Positions 46,628 through 57,840 of a DNA stretch of 64,000 nt are shown piece by piece. The DNA lies in NCBI GenBank assembly GCA_027257055.1, contig JAPVLO010000153.1, positions 1,674,001-1,738,000 of the forward strand, in the 5' to 3' direction. A model generated the notes under the pieces. It ran no database searches and was not told the origin of the DNA. It saw only the letters and a list, made by a program, of their open reading frames with translations. Within the stretch, counting starts at the first letter, position 1; every line of letters begins with the position of its first letter. Made by a program: the position numbers and the translations under genes. The stretch comes from Cephalopachus bancanus (taxonomy: Eukaryota; Chordata; Mammalia; Primates; Tarsiidae).

Positions 46628-47329
46628 CTGGCAGGCTGAGTTCATCAAAAAGAACAAAGAAGGTGATAATTCAGGTTGAAGCAGGAGCATGGAGATTGGA
46701 TTATTGTTATGGCTATTATTTCAGACAAGTATCTTATTGCCTGGAAAGATAATTATGTAAGCTGAAAAGTGGCCTAGAGCTCATCATTCCATTCTGGTTG
46801 GATAAGTGTTGTTCTAGGTACCTTGTGGTTCTTTGTAGCTCTGTGCAGTTTAAAATATCGTCTTCAAAGACAGAGCAATTTACATCCCGTAATCCAAATG
46901 TCTGGCTACAGCTGTGCTCTATAGAACTCTGCTGGTATTTTCTGTCTGTCATAGAACTAAGAGACTACCTGCTTCTGCACTTTTGGTAGAGTAAGACCTG
47001 GTTTCAGGGCAACGTTAGGAAAGGAAAGGGATGGTTGGACAGTGAGGTTTGTCTTGGATAAAAATGAGCACAGTTGGCTTTTTAGAAACTACCATGTGCC
47101 TGTATCCTGACGGAAGATTTTTCTTTAGTCATAAAGAACTGCACGTACCTGAAGGTAAGAGAAAGCCCGCAGTACATTGGGAAAACTGCAAGTGATTCTG
47201 TCTGCTGTAACATCATATGTGGGATTAGAGAAAGAGATTAGTCTAGAGGAAGAAAAAGGATACATTTATACAGGGCCTTCCTTGTATTTCATGAATATTT
47301 GAGGGTTTTCCTGAGAAAAGTGGAACTAA
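46628..47329. other. unassigned intron
   Basis: No exon or clear repeat is seen. The overlapping frames near 46734-46989 on both strands are accidental. Confidence 0.4.
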
Positions 47330-48080
47330 CTGGAGAGTTTTATGCAGGGAAGTAGTATGATAAAATCTAAATTTAAATAAATCACTTTCTTTACAATAGA
47401 GAAATGGATAATAACACAATATTATAGACATGGAGACCAGAAAGAGTCACCAGACCAAAATCTCCAACAGAGCATGGATTTCTTTTATCTTCACTCCTCA
47501 GAATCTAGGTACATAATAAGTAGTCAATACATGTTTGTCATTTTATGAAGCTGTAGTAAGTAATTTAGATATCAAATGACTATAGACTAAACTGAGGTGT
47601 GGCAGTAGGGATTAAAATAAGTGTACAGAGATTTCAACTACTCTACAGGAGTTGAACAATGGATTTGTTATAGGGTGAGGAAAAGGAAGGAGGAGTCAAA
47701 ATAGAAACAGGCTTCTAGCTTGGGTCACTAGTGACGTCATTCACTGATCTCAGATACACTGAACATAGAGCAGGTTGAGAGAGGGAAGATTCAGTTGCTC
47801 CAAATATGTGAACTTTTAGAGGTTTATAGGACATTGAAGTCCTGATGATCATAAATCAGCCTGAATAGAAGAGACTAGTTTTGTATGGTCCAGAGAGAGA
47901 GGTTTGGGCTACAAAAGTAGTTTGGGAGGTTGACACTTACCAGATGGGGATTAAAGCTATGGAAATAATAGTATAATTGAGAGAGGAAATGGGAATCCAA
48001 AAAGAGATTAATGGAACTCTGACAATCATCAGTATTTTAGGCTTGAACAGAAAAACTGTGTACGGGCCAGTGGTTGGAAG
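47330..48080. repeat. old purine-rich repeat, family not assigned
   Basis: GGAGGAGTCAAAATAGAAACAGGCTTCTAGCTTGGGTCAC and CATTCACTGATCTCAGATACACTGAAC follow the order of the ancient family also seen at 12560 and 27740. Confidence 0.45.
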
Positions 48081-48170
48081 AAAATAGAAAAAGGCTGAAG
48101 GGAGTATGATTCCTCAGAAGCCAGAGGAAGGTATTAAGGAAAAAAAAAAGGAGCACACAGATGTAAAGAT

Positions 48171-48495
48171 AAAAGAAACATGCTCACCGGGCTCTGTGGC
48201 TCAGCCTGTAATCCCAGTGCCTTGGGAGGCTGAGGTGAGTGGAATGCCTGAGCCCACGGGTTCGAGACCCGCCTGGGCAACTTGGTGAGACCTCATCTCT
48301 ACAATAAATCAAAAAAATTAGCCGGGCGTGGTAGCGCGTGCCTAAAGTTCCAGCTACTTGGAAGGCTGGGGCGGAAGGATCGCCGGAGCCCAGCAGGTTG
48401 AGGCTGCGGTGGCCGGGAGCAGCCACTGCACTCCAATCTGGGTGGCAGAGTGAGACTCCAACTCGGAAAAAAAAAAAAAAAAAAGAAACATGCTC
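48171..48495 (+). mobile_element. dimeric Alu with 15-bp target-site duplication
   Basis: AAAAGAAACATGCTC at 48171-48185 and 48481-48495 is exact. The body starts ACCGGGCTCTGTGGCTCAGCC and ends GACTCCAACTCGG with an A tail. B-box hairpin: ACGGGTTCGAGACCCGC. It is a young copy. Confidence 0.96.
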
Positions 48496-48724
48496 TTTTG
48501 AAGAAGTTACAATTCTAGTGAAGGAGGAGAGACAAGTTGATAATTCAGAGCCATTAATACCTGCAATAGAGAAATAAAACATTTCTGGAGTTCGGAGAAA
48601 AAAAAGATGTCTCTACCAAACCATCCACTCCTATGTCTTCAACTGGAACAAACTCAGAAAAATCTTCAACTATTGCTTACCCAGTGAGTGATTTCACCAC
48701 GCAGCATAGCTCTATTTTTTATCT

Positions 48725-48885
48725 GATAGTATGTTTATTATCTGTCTCCCCTCGATGAAATTGAAGCTCCACAAAGTCATGAATTTTTGTCTCTTTTGTT
48801 CCCTCTTGTGACCCCAGTGTCTAGAACAATTCTTGGCATATATTATATATGCTCAATAAATATTTGTTGAATGAATAAAATGCTA
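48725..48885 (+). repeat. L2 3' end
   Basis: ATTATCTGTCTCCCCTCGATGAAATTGAAGCTCC, GACCCCAGTGTCTAGAACAATTCTTGGCATATA and GCTCAATAAATATTTGTTGAATGAAT run along the L2 terminus almost without gaps. Confidence 0.82.
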
Positions 48886-51111
48886 ATCAGACATCTGAGC
48901 CAGGTGTATACTGACTTCAGACCATACTCTAGGAAATTCTACTTACATAAAACTCTGGATATGAATTTATTTTCTTTGTTTCACTCTTTCTTTTAAAAGC
49001 TCAGTATGCAAAATAATAGTTTTGACCAAGGGTTCCAGTAGGCAGTGCTTTAGTTAACTGAGACTTTGCTGTGTCATGAGGATTTTCAACTCCTCTAGTA
49101 AACCTTCTTAGTCATGATATGCACTAACTTTAAGTTATATGAGAAAAATTGCATTTTTTCTTGGTCTTTGAGATTATTCACTAAGGAGATTGTCCTCCAA
49201 ATATGTCCAACTCTGGGAAGTATTCCATAGCCAATAATGACACAATGGATTTTTCTTCTAATTAACTCCACTCACGTTGAACTCTCTTAGAAAATTACCT
49301 AAAATTTTAAAAAAATCCTCAACCTCAAAGAGAATAATTTGTTTAAAAAAAAAAGAAGCATTTGGTCATTTTAAGTTCTCTGAACAAAGCATTTTTTATC
49401 TGTCAAGAATTGTTCAGATGTATGTTAGTTTTTTACTTGGATAACTCAAAGACAGCTGGGTCTTAAAAATTTTAGATTCCACTAGTGCAAAATTCTGAAC
49501 AGAGAAAGGTGGCTTGTGTAATGGGCTGCTACCTGTATTCCCAGCAAGCACATTAAGAAAACCAGGCAGAGATATAAGACTGAACTAATTATCATTCATT
49601 AATTTTTCAAGCACCTGCTCTTCCCAGAATTTGCTAGATGTTGCTAACTGATTTAAAGTTAAATAAGATACTGCCCCTGCCCTTAAGAATCCAGTGATTT
49701 ATAGAAAAACATCACAGAGAAAGCGATTTTTTTGATCTGAGAATTTAAATGAGTAAAAATTTGCCAGGTGAACCTGGGAAAAAGAACTCTTGAGGTAGAA
49801 GGAACACTATGTGTAGAATGTGAAAAATAGTCGAAGATGTTCATGTTCAAGATGCACAAGATGCTTAATAAGTTCACATGGAGGAAGAGCCAGTAGAAAT
49901 GTCCAGAGTATAAGAGAGGTCAGATGATTAAGTCTTTTGCATGCAGAACCTTTCCATTGATAAAGGAGACAAGTTCTTTATTTTATCATTTCAAATATGT
50001 ATGTGCAAAGGGAGTGTGTATGTGTGGTTACATTCCATACTGTGATCAGTCTTATCATCAGCAATGTTAACTAATTAAAATTTTCAGGATCTGGCCTTTG
50101 TTGGTTACAGGCCATGTCTGACCTTGTTAGCCTGCATAAGTTAACAAAGTAGATAGATATGATAAAAATGACCTAGTTCTGAAATAAAATAGTCACCATG
50201 AAATTTAATATCCACCTTTCCAGAACATTACAATTATTTTGTTCCTTTTTTCCAACATTTCCTCAAAAAAAAAGGCATATTTCTCACATATTTCAAAGCC
50301 GAGAAATAAAGTATGGAAGTTGAGTGCTATAAATTACTTGAAAAATAATCTTAGCTAGACTTAGCACCTTAAGACCAAGATCTGTTTGGTCCTCGAAGTA
50401 CAACAGGCAGTAGCATCATTAATACTGCTTATTCACTGAATGAATGAATAAGCAATCTTCTACTCTGGCAACAGTGAGAACCATACAATTAGAGAACTGG
50501 AAGCGATCTTAATCTCTCTTTTTATAGTAACTTCATTTTAAGGATGTGAAAACTAAGGATCACAAACCAAAGAACAATTTAGCAGAGTTGAACCTAAAAT
50601 CCAGACCCTTGGGATATCAGGTCAGTGTCTTCTTTCTAATATATGTCTCCTTTTATGACTGAGATAATCTGTTTAAACGGCCCTTGTTCTGCCACAAACC
50701 CAAAGTAGGTAGTGAGGTGAGAGCCTCACACCTCTTATATGCATTGACATCTACCATGTGCTCAGACCCTGTGCTAGGTCTGAGAGTACAGTGATGAAAC
50801 GGGGTTCCTAATAGCCTGAAACTTGCACTCCAATGGGAATAGATATTAGTGTGATACTAATAAAGTCACACAGATGTTAAATGACAAGTGGTGGGGAGTG
50901 GTAAGTTGGAAAGGTCTTTGGTCCAACGAAAGCACATATCAGAAGTACCTAGTGAGTCAGAGACTTCTCTACCATGATAGTTATTTTAAAAAATCTAAGA
51001 AACCCAAACATTGGAGCAAGTTTACCTCAAAAAAAAAGCATCTGCTCCGAGGAATTGAAGTTTCTTTGATAGTTTATTAAACATATCATAACATAATTTA
51101 ATGCTTTTTAC
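48886..51111. other. intron with old repeat traces
   Basis: Segments 49590-49900 (CAAGCACCTGCTCTTCC...ATACTGCCCCTGCCCTTAAGAATCC) and 50740-50860 (ACCATGTGCTCAGACCCTGTGCTAGGTCTGAGAGTACAGTGATGAAAC) look like the start of the unassigned old family. No exon is seen. Confidence 0.4.
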
Positions 51112-51221
51112 AATTCTTGACACAAACACTATTATGAAGTGCGGTTTGGTGACTTTTGCCCACTGGAATTCTTGACACAAACAATATTATGAAGTGTGGC
51201 TTGGTGACTTTTGTCCACTGG
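51112..51221. repeat. 55-bp tandem duplication, two copies
   Basis: Units 51112-51166 and 51167-51221 both begin AATTCTTGACACAAACA and end CCACTGG(A). They differ at only 4 of 55 positions, mostly C/T. The 71-codon frame across it is not supported as a gene. Confidence 0.95.
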
Positions 51222-52824
51222 AAGACCATAAATCAATCCTTTGCAAAACTTTTCACTCAGGCTGGTTGTAATGGCATAAGTTGTCAAAACCAGGTAAGAA
51301 ATAAGCTTATGTTACTAGTCCCAAATTCCACAAACAAACAACAAAGATCTAAAAAGAAACTTAACAAATAAGAGATTTTTCTATTTGTGAAATGTATTTA
51401 TCAGACTCTAAGAGGCAATTTTCAGGGAAAAAAATTTTGTGTATAATTGCTCTGCTTCATAGAATTCTTTGGGACTTTTCTTATACTATGTATTTTAGGA
51501 TAGATACTGATGAAAAATTTTTTTACCTTATCTTTGGATAGAGTGGCACCTGATTTATCTGATTCATGTTATGTGCCCAGACTACTCTATTGTATTCCTT
51601 TAAGCATACTTTAAGAACTATAAAGTTTGTATCTAATTACCTAATTCTCCCATGCCTTGAGAGTCTTTCTAATAGAATGCACCTGCATTTTAAGAAGAAC
51701 TAATTCCATGAAAACGTATAGTATCCTCTGCATGATGGAGATAGGACCTAATATTCTAAGATCTTTCCCCTACTCTTATAACTTCAGATGGAGAAAAAGG
51801 GGGAAATTGAGAAAAAGAGCAAGAGAAGAGATAGAGACTCAGAGAGAGATGGGGAGTGTAGCAGACATGGGATCAGTTGGTAGGAACTGTAGCAAGTAGA
51901 GCTCTCCTGGTATCTCCTTTATGGGTTCTACTATAGACTTGGCAGAAATAAAATGTTTCTCATTTCTTTTCAATGAGCAAACAGAAAGGAGAGGCTAAAA
52001 GAATAAAATAATTGAGCTCTTAAAGAGAGGAATGGAGAGGAGAGAGGAGAGGAGAAGGAAGGAGAGCCCAAACCAGGCTTAGGGTGTTTCAAGCCCAGTA
52101 ATTTCAAGGACTTTCACTGTGGAAATGACCTTGAGTATTTTAAAGCAAGAGTACCCAACCAGCATGTTGCAAAACTGCACACTGAGCTGCCAAATTTTGA
52201 TCACTGTGTCGAATTTATTTAGGCTTTGTTTTGAAAATAAAGAAAGCAGACTGCCCCTGATGTTTACTAATCTACATGAAGAAGAGAAGACATAGCAGAA
52301 AGCTCAGAGAATAATGTTTTGGCTTTCCGAGTTCTTTAGTACCTTGAAGTTAAAGAATGTTCTATGTGGAACAACTTGAAAACTTGAGTAAGAGGGAGCT
52401 ATGTGCAAATTATGGTACCTTGTAATACAGAAGACAGTGAAAACTTTTGGCATGAAAGGTGTGAGTGGGGTCTTTATCAATGTCAACCGTTGTAGAGTCA
52501 TCCCCAGATATTAGCCCAACTGAACAAGTTGGACAACACAATGAGAAGCTGGCTACAGTTTTCTGCAACAAAATGTCGCAGAACACTAAAAACAAACAAA
52601 CCAAAAATGCTGCATGTTTACTAGGACATTCCAGAACTTTGCTTTGGAAGTTTATGGGCACAGTTAGGGCAGTAAGCAGAGTAACCACAGTAGTAAAGAA
52701 CAACCAAGGGACTAGTGCTCTATATCTATAAGATGATTTATAGTCCTGTGAAGACTGAGATTGTGTTGTAATAATTGCTGACTTAGTGCTATTTTGAGTC
52801 TTTAAATTTCCTCAAGTGTCCAGC
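51222..52824. other. unassigned intron
   Basis: Purine-rich tracts lie at 51785-51858 and 52024-52066. Overlapping frames at 52410-52731 on both strands carry no known domain. No exon is seen. Confidence 0.4.
52024..52066. repeat. GA-rich simple repeat
   Basis: AGAGAGGAATGGAGAGGAGAGAGGAGAGGAGAAGGAAGGAG, an imperfect purine repeat. Confidence 0.8.
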
Positions 52825-53136
52825 AAAAAGTTATAGTGTAGCCGGGCTCGGTGGCTCAGCCTGTAATCCCGCGCCTTTGGGAGGCTGAGGTGAGTGGATT
52901 GCCTGAGCCCGCGGGTTCGAGACCCGCCTGGGCAGCGAGACCTCATCTCTACAATAAATCAAAAAATCAGCCGGGCATGGTAGCGCATGCCTGTAATTCC
53001 GGCTACTCGGAAGGCGGAGGCGGAAGGATCGCCGGAGCCCAGCAGGAGAGGCTGCGGTGGCCGGAAGCGGCCACTGCACTCCAGTCTGGGCGACAGAGTG
53101 AGACTCCAACTCAAAAAAAAAAAAAAGTTATAGTGT
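52825..53136 (+). mobile_element. dimeric Alu with 15-bp duplication, best local consensus
   Basis: AAAAAGTTATAGTGT at 52825-52839 and 53122-53136 is exact. The body starts GCCGGGCTCGG at 52841. TGGCTCAG at 52852-52859 is the A box. GCGGGTTCGAGACCCGC at 52911-52927 is a perfect 5-bp stem, 7-base loop containing the B box. Most CpGs are intact and the tail is pure A, so this looks like one of the youngest copies. Confidence 0.97.
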
Positions 53137-55624
53137 TTTGAAGTGTTATTCAAACCTCCAAAGTACAAAACCCCCTGCTTTAAACTCTTGGGTTATTTCA
53201 TGGGGGAAAAGTGTAGGATGCTTTAGACAATCTTCATCCAACTCCACATCCCACATGATATGGGATGCACTCTAGTTACTGAAGTTTAAAGGAATGCTGA
53301 TTTCTCAGGGATATTTTCCTTTTAACATAATCTGTGGCAGAATTTAGTATAACAAACATTTAAAGAACTCCATACACCTTTCCCAAGATTATTTGACTAT
53401 GTCTGAATTTGAAAGAAGTTATTTCCCTGAGATTAACAGTTCTCTTTAGTAGCTGTTTGATGATCATAATGGCATTTTTCATCCTGACATAACATTTTGA
53501 AATTCTGGTTGCTTCTTTGTTCCTAAAGCCATGTTTTGCGTCCTAAAAACCTCTAATGAGCCCAGGAATGCTTTTAAAAAATAAAACTTGCTTGGAAAAC
53601 AAACGTTCAATTTTCTAACCATTTAAACAACTGCCAAATACAACTAGGGGTCTTCACATTGCATGTGCAGAACTGGTAACATATAGATCTGAAATCATTT
53701 CAATCCTTTGCACTAACAGTCTTTATCTATTGATGGATATTATCAATAAATTGTAGAAAAGATAAGGAAATCTGAATCACATTTTTTAATATCCATCTAT
53801 TGAATAATTGAAACAAATACTTGGATGTGTGACTATTATTTGACCTTGTCAGACCCTTTTACCTTTTACTACTTTTGACAAACTTTTCAGAGTTCCATAT
53901 GGTATTTCCAAATTTTCTTTGAAAGCTATGGCTTGCTCTCATTCCCAAGCAGTTTAAAAGTCTCCCTTCTTTTCCAAGCACTCATGAGACAACTGTAGGT
54001 CTTGATCTTCCCCTACAACTTTTTTCTTAGTGAGCCTATATTATAAATACTGCCAAGCACATAATGTATTCTATATCAAATCTGGCCCAGTGCTCTTGGA
54101 ATCTAAAACAAAACAAAACCAAAAACCTCAGTAATTTCCTTCATTTATAAGTGCTCATTTTATATGATGGTGATGGAATTTCTGGGGGAAAACGTATCTG
54201 TTTCCAAAGTTGGAAGACCTTTTATTATCATACCCGCGAAAGCTACTTCGTCTTGTTAATGAACTAATTAAGCTAAATTACTACATATTGACATTGCCAA
54301 AGACTACCAGATATTTCTGGAATTTTTTCTGGTTTTCCTCACCAACTAAAAATTCAGTTCTCATTCTTGTGACATCCTATATAAAGATACCAAAAAAAAA
54401 GTTTCCGACAGGATTTCTCAGCTATACTGTGATTACTTCTTTTCATCTTCCTCCCTTTGCTTATTTACTAATTCATATTACATTTTAAGATGATGATGCA
54501 TCAGGGTCCATTTGGAACCTCTATTAGATCATAATATCACACAAGCAATTATACTTTTGTTTTGAAGATAACATCTAAAACAGCTGCTCCCCTAACTTGT
54601 TTAGGAAATAGAGCTAATACTATTAACTTACCTCACGAAGTGGGAAACACTTTACAATACAGAATCTCATGAAGTGTTAAATAATCATTTGGAAAATGTA
54701 TTTGTTTTCCCAAATACCCACTGGAGCTGCCAGAGAAAATCTCTAAAAAAATCTCCATAGAGCCATTTTTACTTAGTGCTTTGGTGAATGATTGCCTGCC
54801 ATCCCCAAAAGTGTAATGCCTGTAACAGAGATTCTGATTTAGTTACTCTAGCACAGAGACAGGTAAACAAAGAGAAAGAATGATATGGTCCACCCCCACT
54901 CCCTTTTTTTTTTTTTTGGTAAGTCCCAGTAACCTGTTTTTGGACTAGATTGTTTTTTCATCTCTCAGTCTTTTCTTTCCTACCCCTATTTGGTGATTCT
55001 TTCAGTAATAGTGCCCCTCCTTAATCTAGTGTGAGGATAGGGAAAAATTGAACCAATCACTGAGAACAAAAATGTTAGAGAGAAAATAAGAAAACTGAAG
55101 ACCAGAATGAGTTTGGATTGGTCTCCCATGTCCTCCTCTAATATCTGTCACAATCAGAAATAAATGTAGGTTGGTAACTACTATATATGGACACTGTGCA
55201 TGGCACTGGAATGTGGAGGCACTTATATCAGGCTGCCTGTCTTTTTTTACCTCAAAATCCAGCGAGGAAGACGGGCATAGCATACATTGTTACAATGTTA
55301 AGCAAATAATATGCTTACGTACAAGATGCTGAGGTGCTGTGAAAGTTCAGAGTTGATATAAATTACTTTGCCTTGGAGTGAGAGAGTGCTAAAGATCGAT
55401 GAAACAGATCCAATAAATGTCCACAGCAGACCAGATCTACTGGTTGACAAGCTTTGCCAATAACAAGCCAGAGTTCATTTTAATAAAGAATTTTCTCTAC
55501 CCATTTTTTATTGTGCTGAGGTATTTCTTCAACATTTTAATCTGGAAAGTGCTAAAATTCCATTTATTTAAAAAAGATACCACCACTTTGAATGGCTAAA
55601 GTCCAAAACACTGACACCAAATGT
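53137..55624. other. unassigned intron
   Basis: No exon or clear repeat is seen. There is a T-run at about 54904-54918. Confidence 0.4.
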
Positions 55625-56889
55625 TTTACCAAATATGGAGCAACCAAAACTCTCATTCATGCCTGTTAGAAATACAAAATAGAACAGCTATTTTGGAAGG
55701 CAGTTTGGCAGCTTTTTACAAAGTGAAACCGAGGCTTACCATATAATCCAGCAATCACACTCTTAGGTATTTACCAAAATGAGTTGGAAACTTGCATCCA
55801 CACAAAAACCTGCACATGAGCGTTTATAGCAGCTCTATTCATAATTGTCAAAACCTGGAAGCAGCCAAGATGAAGCAACCGAGATGATGTGAGTAGCTGA
55901 AGGATAAACAAACGATGTTACATCTATACAATGAAATATTATTCAGTGATAAAAATAAGGACTTCACAAAAAGACATGGAGGAAACTTAAATGCATATTT
56001 AAGTTAAATAAGACATTCTGAAAAAGCTACATAATGTATAATTCCCACTACATGACAATCTGGAAAAGGCAAAACTATTAAAGGGACAGTGAGATAGTGG
56101 TGATGATTGTGTAACAATGTGAATGTAGCTGGGCTTGGTGGCTCAGCCTGTAATCCCACGCTTTGGGAGGCTGAGGTGAGTGGATTGCCTGAGCCCGCAG
56201 GTTCAAGACCCACCTGGGCAACTTGGCGAGACCTCAACTCTACAATAAATCAAAAAATTAGCCGGGAATGGTAGCACACGCCTGTAGCTCCAGCTACTTG
56301 GACGGCTGAGGTGGAAGGATCGCCGGAGCCCAGCAGGTCAAGGCTGCGGTGGCTGGGAGCGGCCACAGCACTCCAGTCTGGGTGACAGAGTGAGACTCCA
56401 ACTCAAAAAAAAAAACCAAAAAAACAATGTGAATGTACTTAATGCCACTGAAGCGCACGCTAAAAAATAGTTAAGTTGGTAAATTATATATTATGTATAT
56501 TTTACCACAACACACATACATATTCAAAATTATAGAGACATTTAAAAAATCAATGATTGTGAGGGTTTAGTGAACGAAAGAATAAACAGGCAGAACACAG
56601 CATATTTTTAGGACAATGAGACTATGGTACCATAACGGTGGATTCAGGACACTATGCATTTGTCAAAACCCAAAGAGCTGTACAACACAGAGTGAACCCT
56701 AATGTAAACTATGGACTTTTGTTAAAAATAATGCATCACTATGGTTTATCAGTTTAAATGAATGGACCACACGCAAGATGTTAACAATAGGAGAAACTGG
56801 GAGTGGGGAGTGAGGGTTTTATTTGAGCAATCTTTCTGTGAAACTTTTCTGTAAACTAAAAACTGCTCTAAAAAATAAAATCTATTTAA
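55625..56889 (+). mobile_element. ancient L1 3' end, split by an Alu
   Basis: AACCAAAACTCTCATTCATGCC, GGAAGGCAGTTTGGCAGC, ATATAATCCAGCAATCACACTC, CATAATTGTCAAAACCTGGAAGC and AATGAAATATTATTCAGTGATAA are the 3' part of an old L1 ORF2. After the Alu come GTCAAAACCCAAAGAGCTGTACAACACAGAGTGAACCC and AAACTAAAAACTGCTCTAAAAAATAAAATC from the L1ME-like 3' UTR. It is too decayed for any frame. Confidence 0.88.
56113..56437 (+). mobile_element. dimeric Alu with 15-bp duplication inside ancient L1
   Basis: AACAATGTGAATGTA at 56113-56127 and 56423-56437 is exact. The body begins GCTGGGCTTGGTGGCTCAGCC and ends GACTCCAACTC, with an A-rich tail. It splits the L1 3' UTR, so it is much younger than its host. 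Confidence 0.96.
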
Positions 56890-57289
56890 AAATATTCATT
56901 TGGATAAAGGCAAATAAATATAGAAACAAAATTAAACATGGAGTTGGCCATGAGCTAAAGTCAGAATCAATAAAGTTAGAGGTGTTATCAATGTGTACAA
57001 ACACACAGGACTGGAGTAAAGGATAAAATATGGTAAGTAATTGGGAACTTACCAAGATGTTTGGCTGTGTGCATAAGCTATATATTGTTTTCATTCACCA
57101 GTGACTTGAGCTGAATGGTAGGTTGTATTCATAAAACAATTGTTATCTCATGAATATTCTCCAGGCTCGATTATCATATTGCTATTCCAGTTATTGCCTC
57201 CGTGCATCAGAGTAGACAACATTAGATAAACCAGACCGAGAGTAATAGAAATAAGAAGGACAAACTCTGGACAAGATTTTAGCATGGTG

Positions 57290-57420
57290 GGTTCCAATTT
57301 CATCTCTGCCACTGAGTGAAAACACAAGCAAGCTACTCACCCTCTCTCATGATTAGTTTCCCTCATCCATCCGATAAGAGGTTTGGAATAAATGCTCTTT
57401 GAACTCCATTCTTGCTCTCA
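57290..57420 (+). repeat. MIR-like fragment
   Basis: GGTTCCAATTTCATCTCTGCCACTGAGTG...CAAGCTACTCACCCTCTCTCATGATTAGTTTCC...TAAGAGGTTTGGAATAAATG is in MIR order. Confidence 0.6.
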
Positions 57421-57629
57421 AGTTTGTTTGTCTTGTCTGCTTATATTTAGCCAAAGGCATAGTTTGGAGAATCTCAAATAAATTGCATGTCTGCAGAGAT
57501 CATTTCAGTTTGAGACAAATCTAATGTTGACTTACCTCATCAATTACTATTTGGACTTTTGGAAAGAAAACACTCAAATCAATATTCTGACAACACTAGC
57601 TGAGCCCAAGTTGCTCTATTATATTGTCT

Positions 57630-57840
57630 TATAGAATCATTTTGCTTCCTTTCATATCTCTCACTATAGTTTATAATCACACTCTTACTTTTATGATAAC
57701 TTTGTTAATGACTGCACAAACCCACCAACTTCTACTCTGTGAGTTATGTGAAGGTCGGAAATGATCTGATTTTAGTCACCATTAACTCCCCAGTGCCTAG
57801 TGCTCAGAACAGGTGTGCAATGTGTATGTATTGAAAGAAT
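57630..57840 (+). repeat. L2 3' end fragment
   Basis: CTTCTACTCTGTGAGTTATGTGAAGG...CACCATTAACTCCCCAGTGCCTAGTGCTCAGAACAGG...ATTGAAAGAATGTATGAG parallels the L2 terminus. Confidence 0.6.

Noticed and set aside
52410..52731. Overlapping frames of 97 (minus) and 88 (plus) codons
   Set aside because: Mutually exclusive shadows with no recognisable protein and no splice or promoter context.
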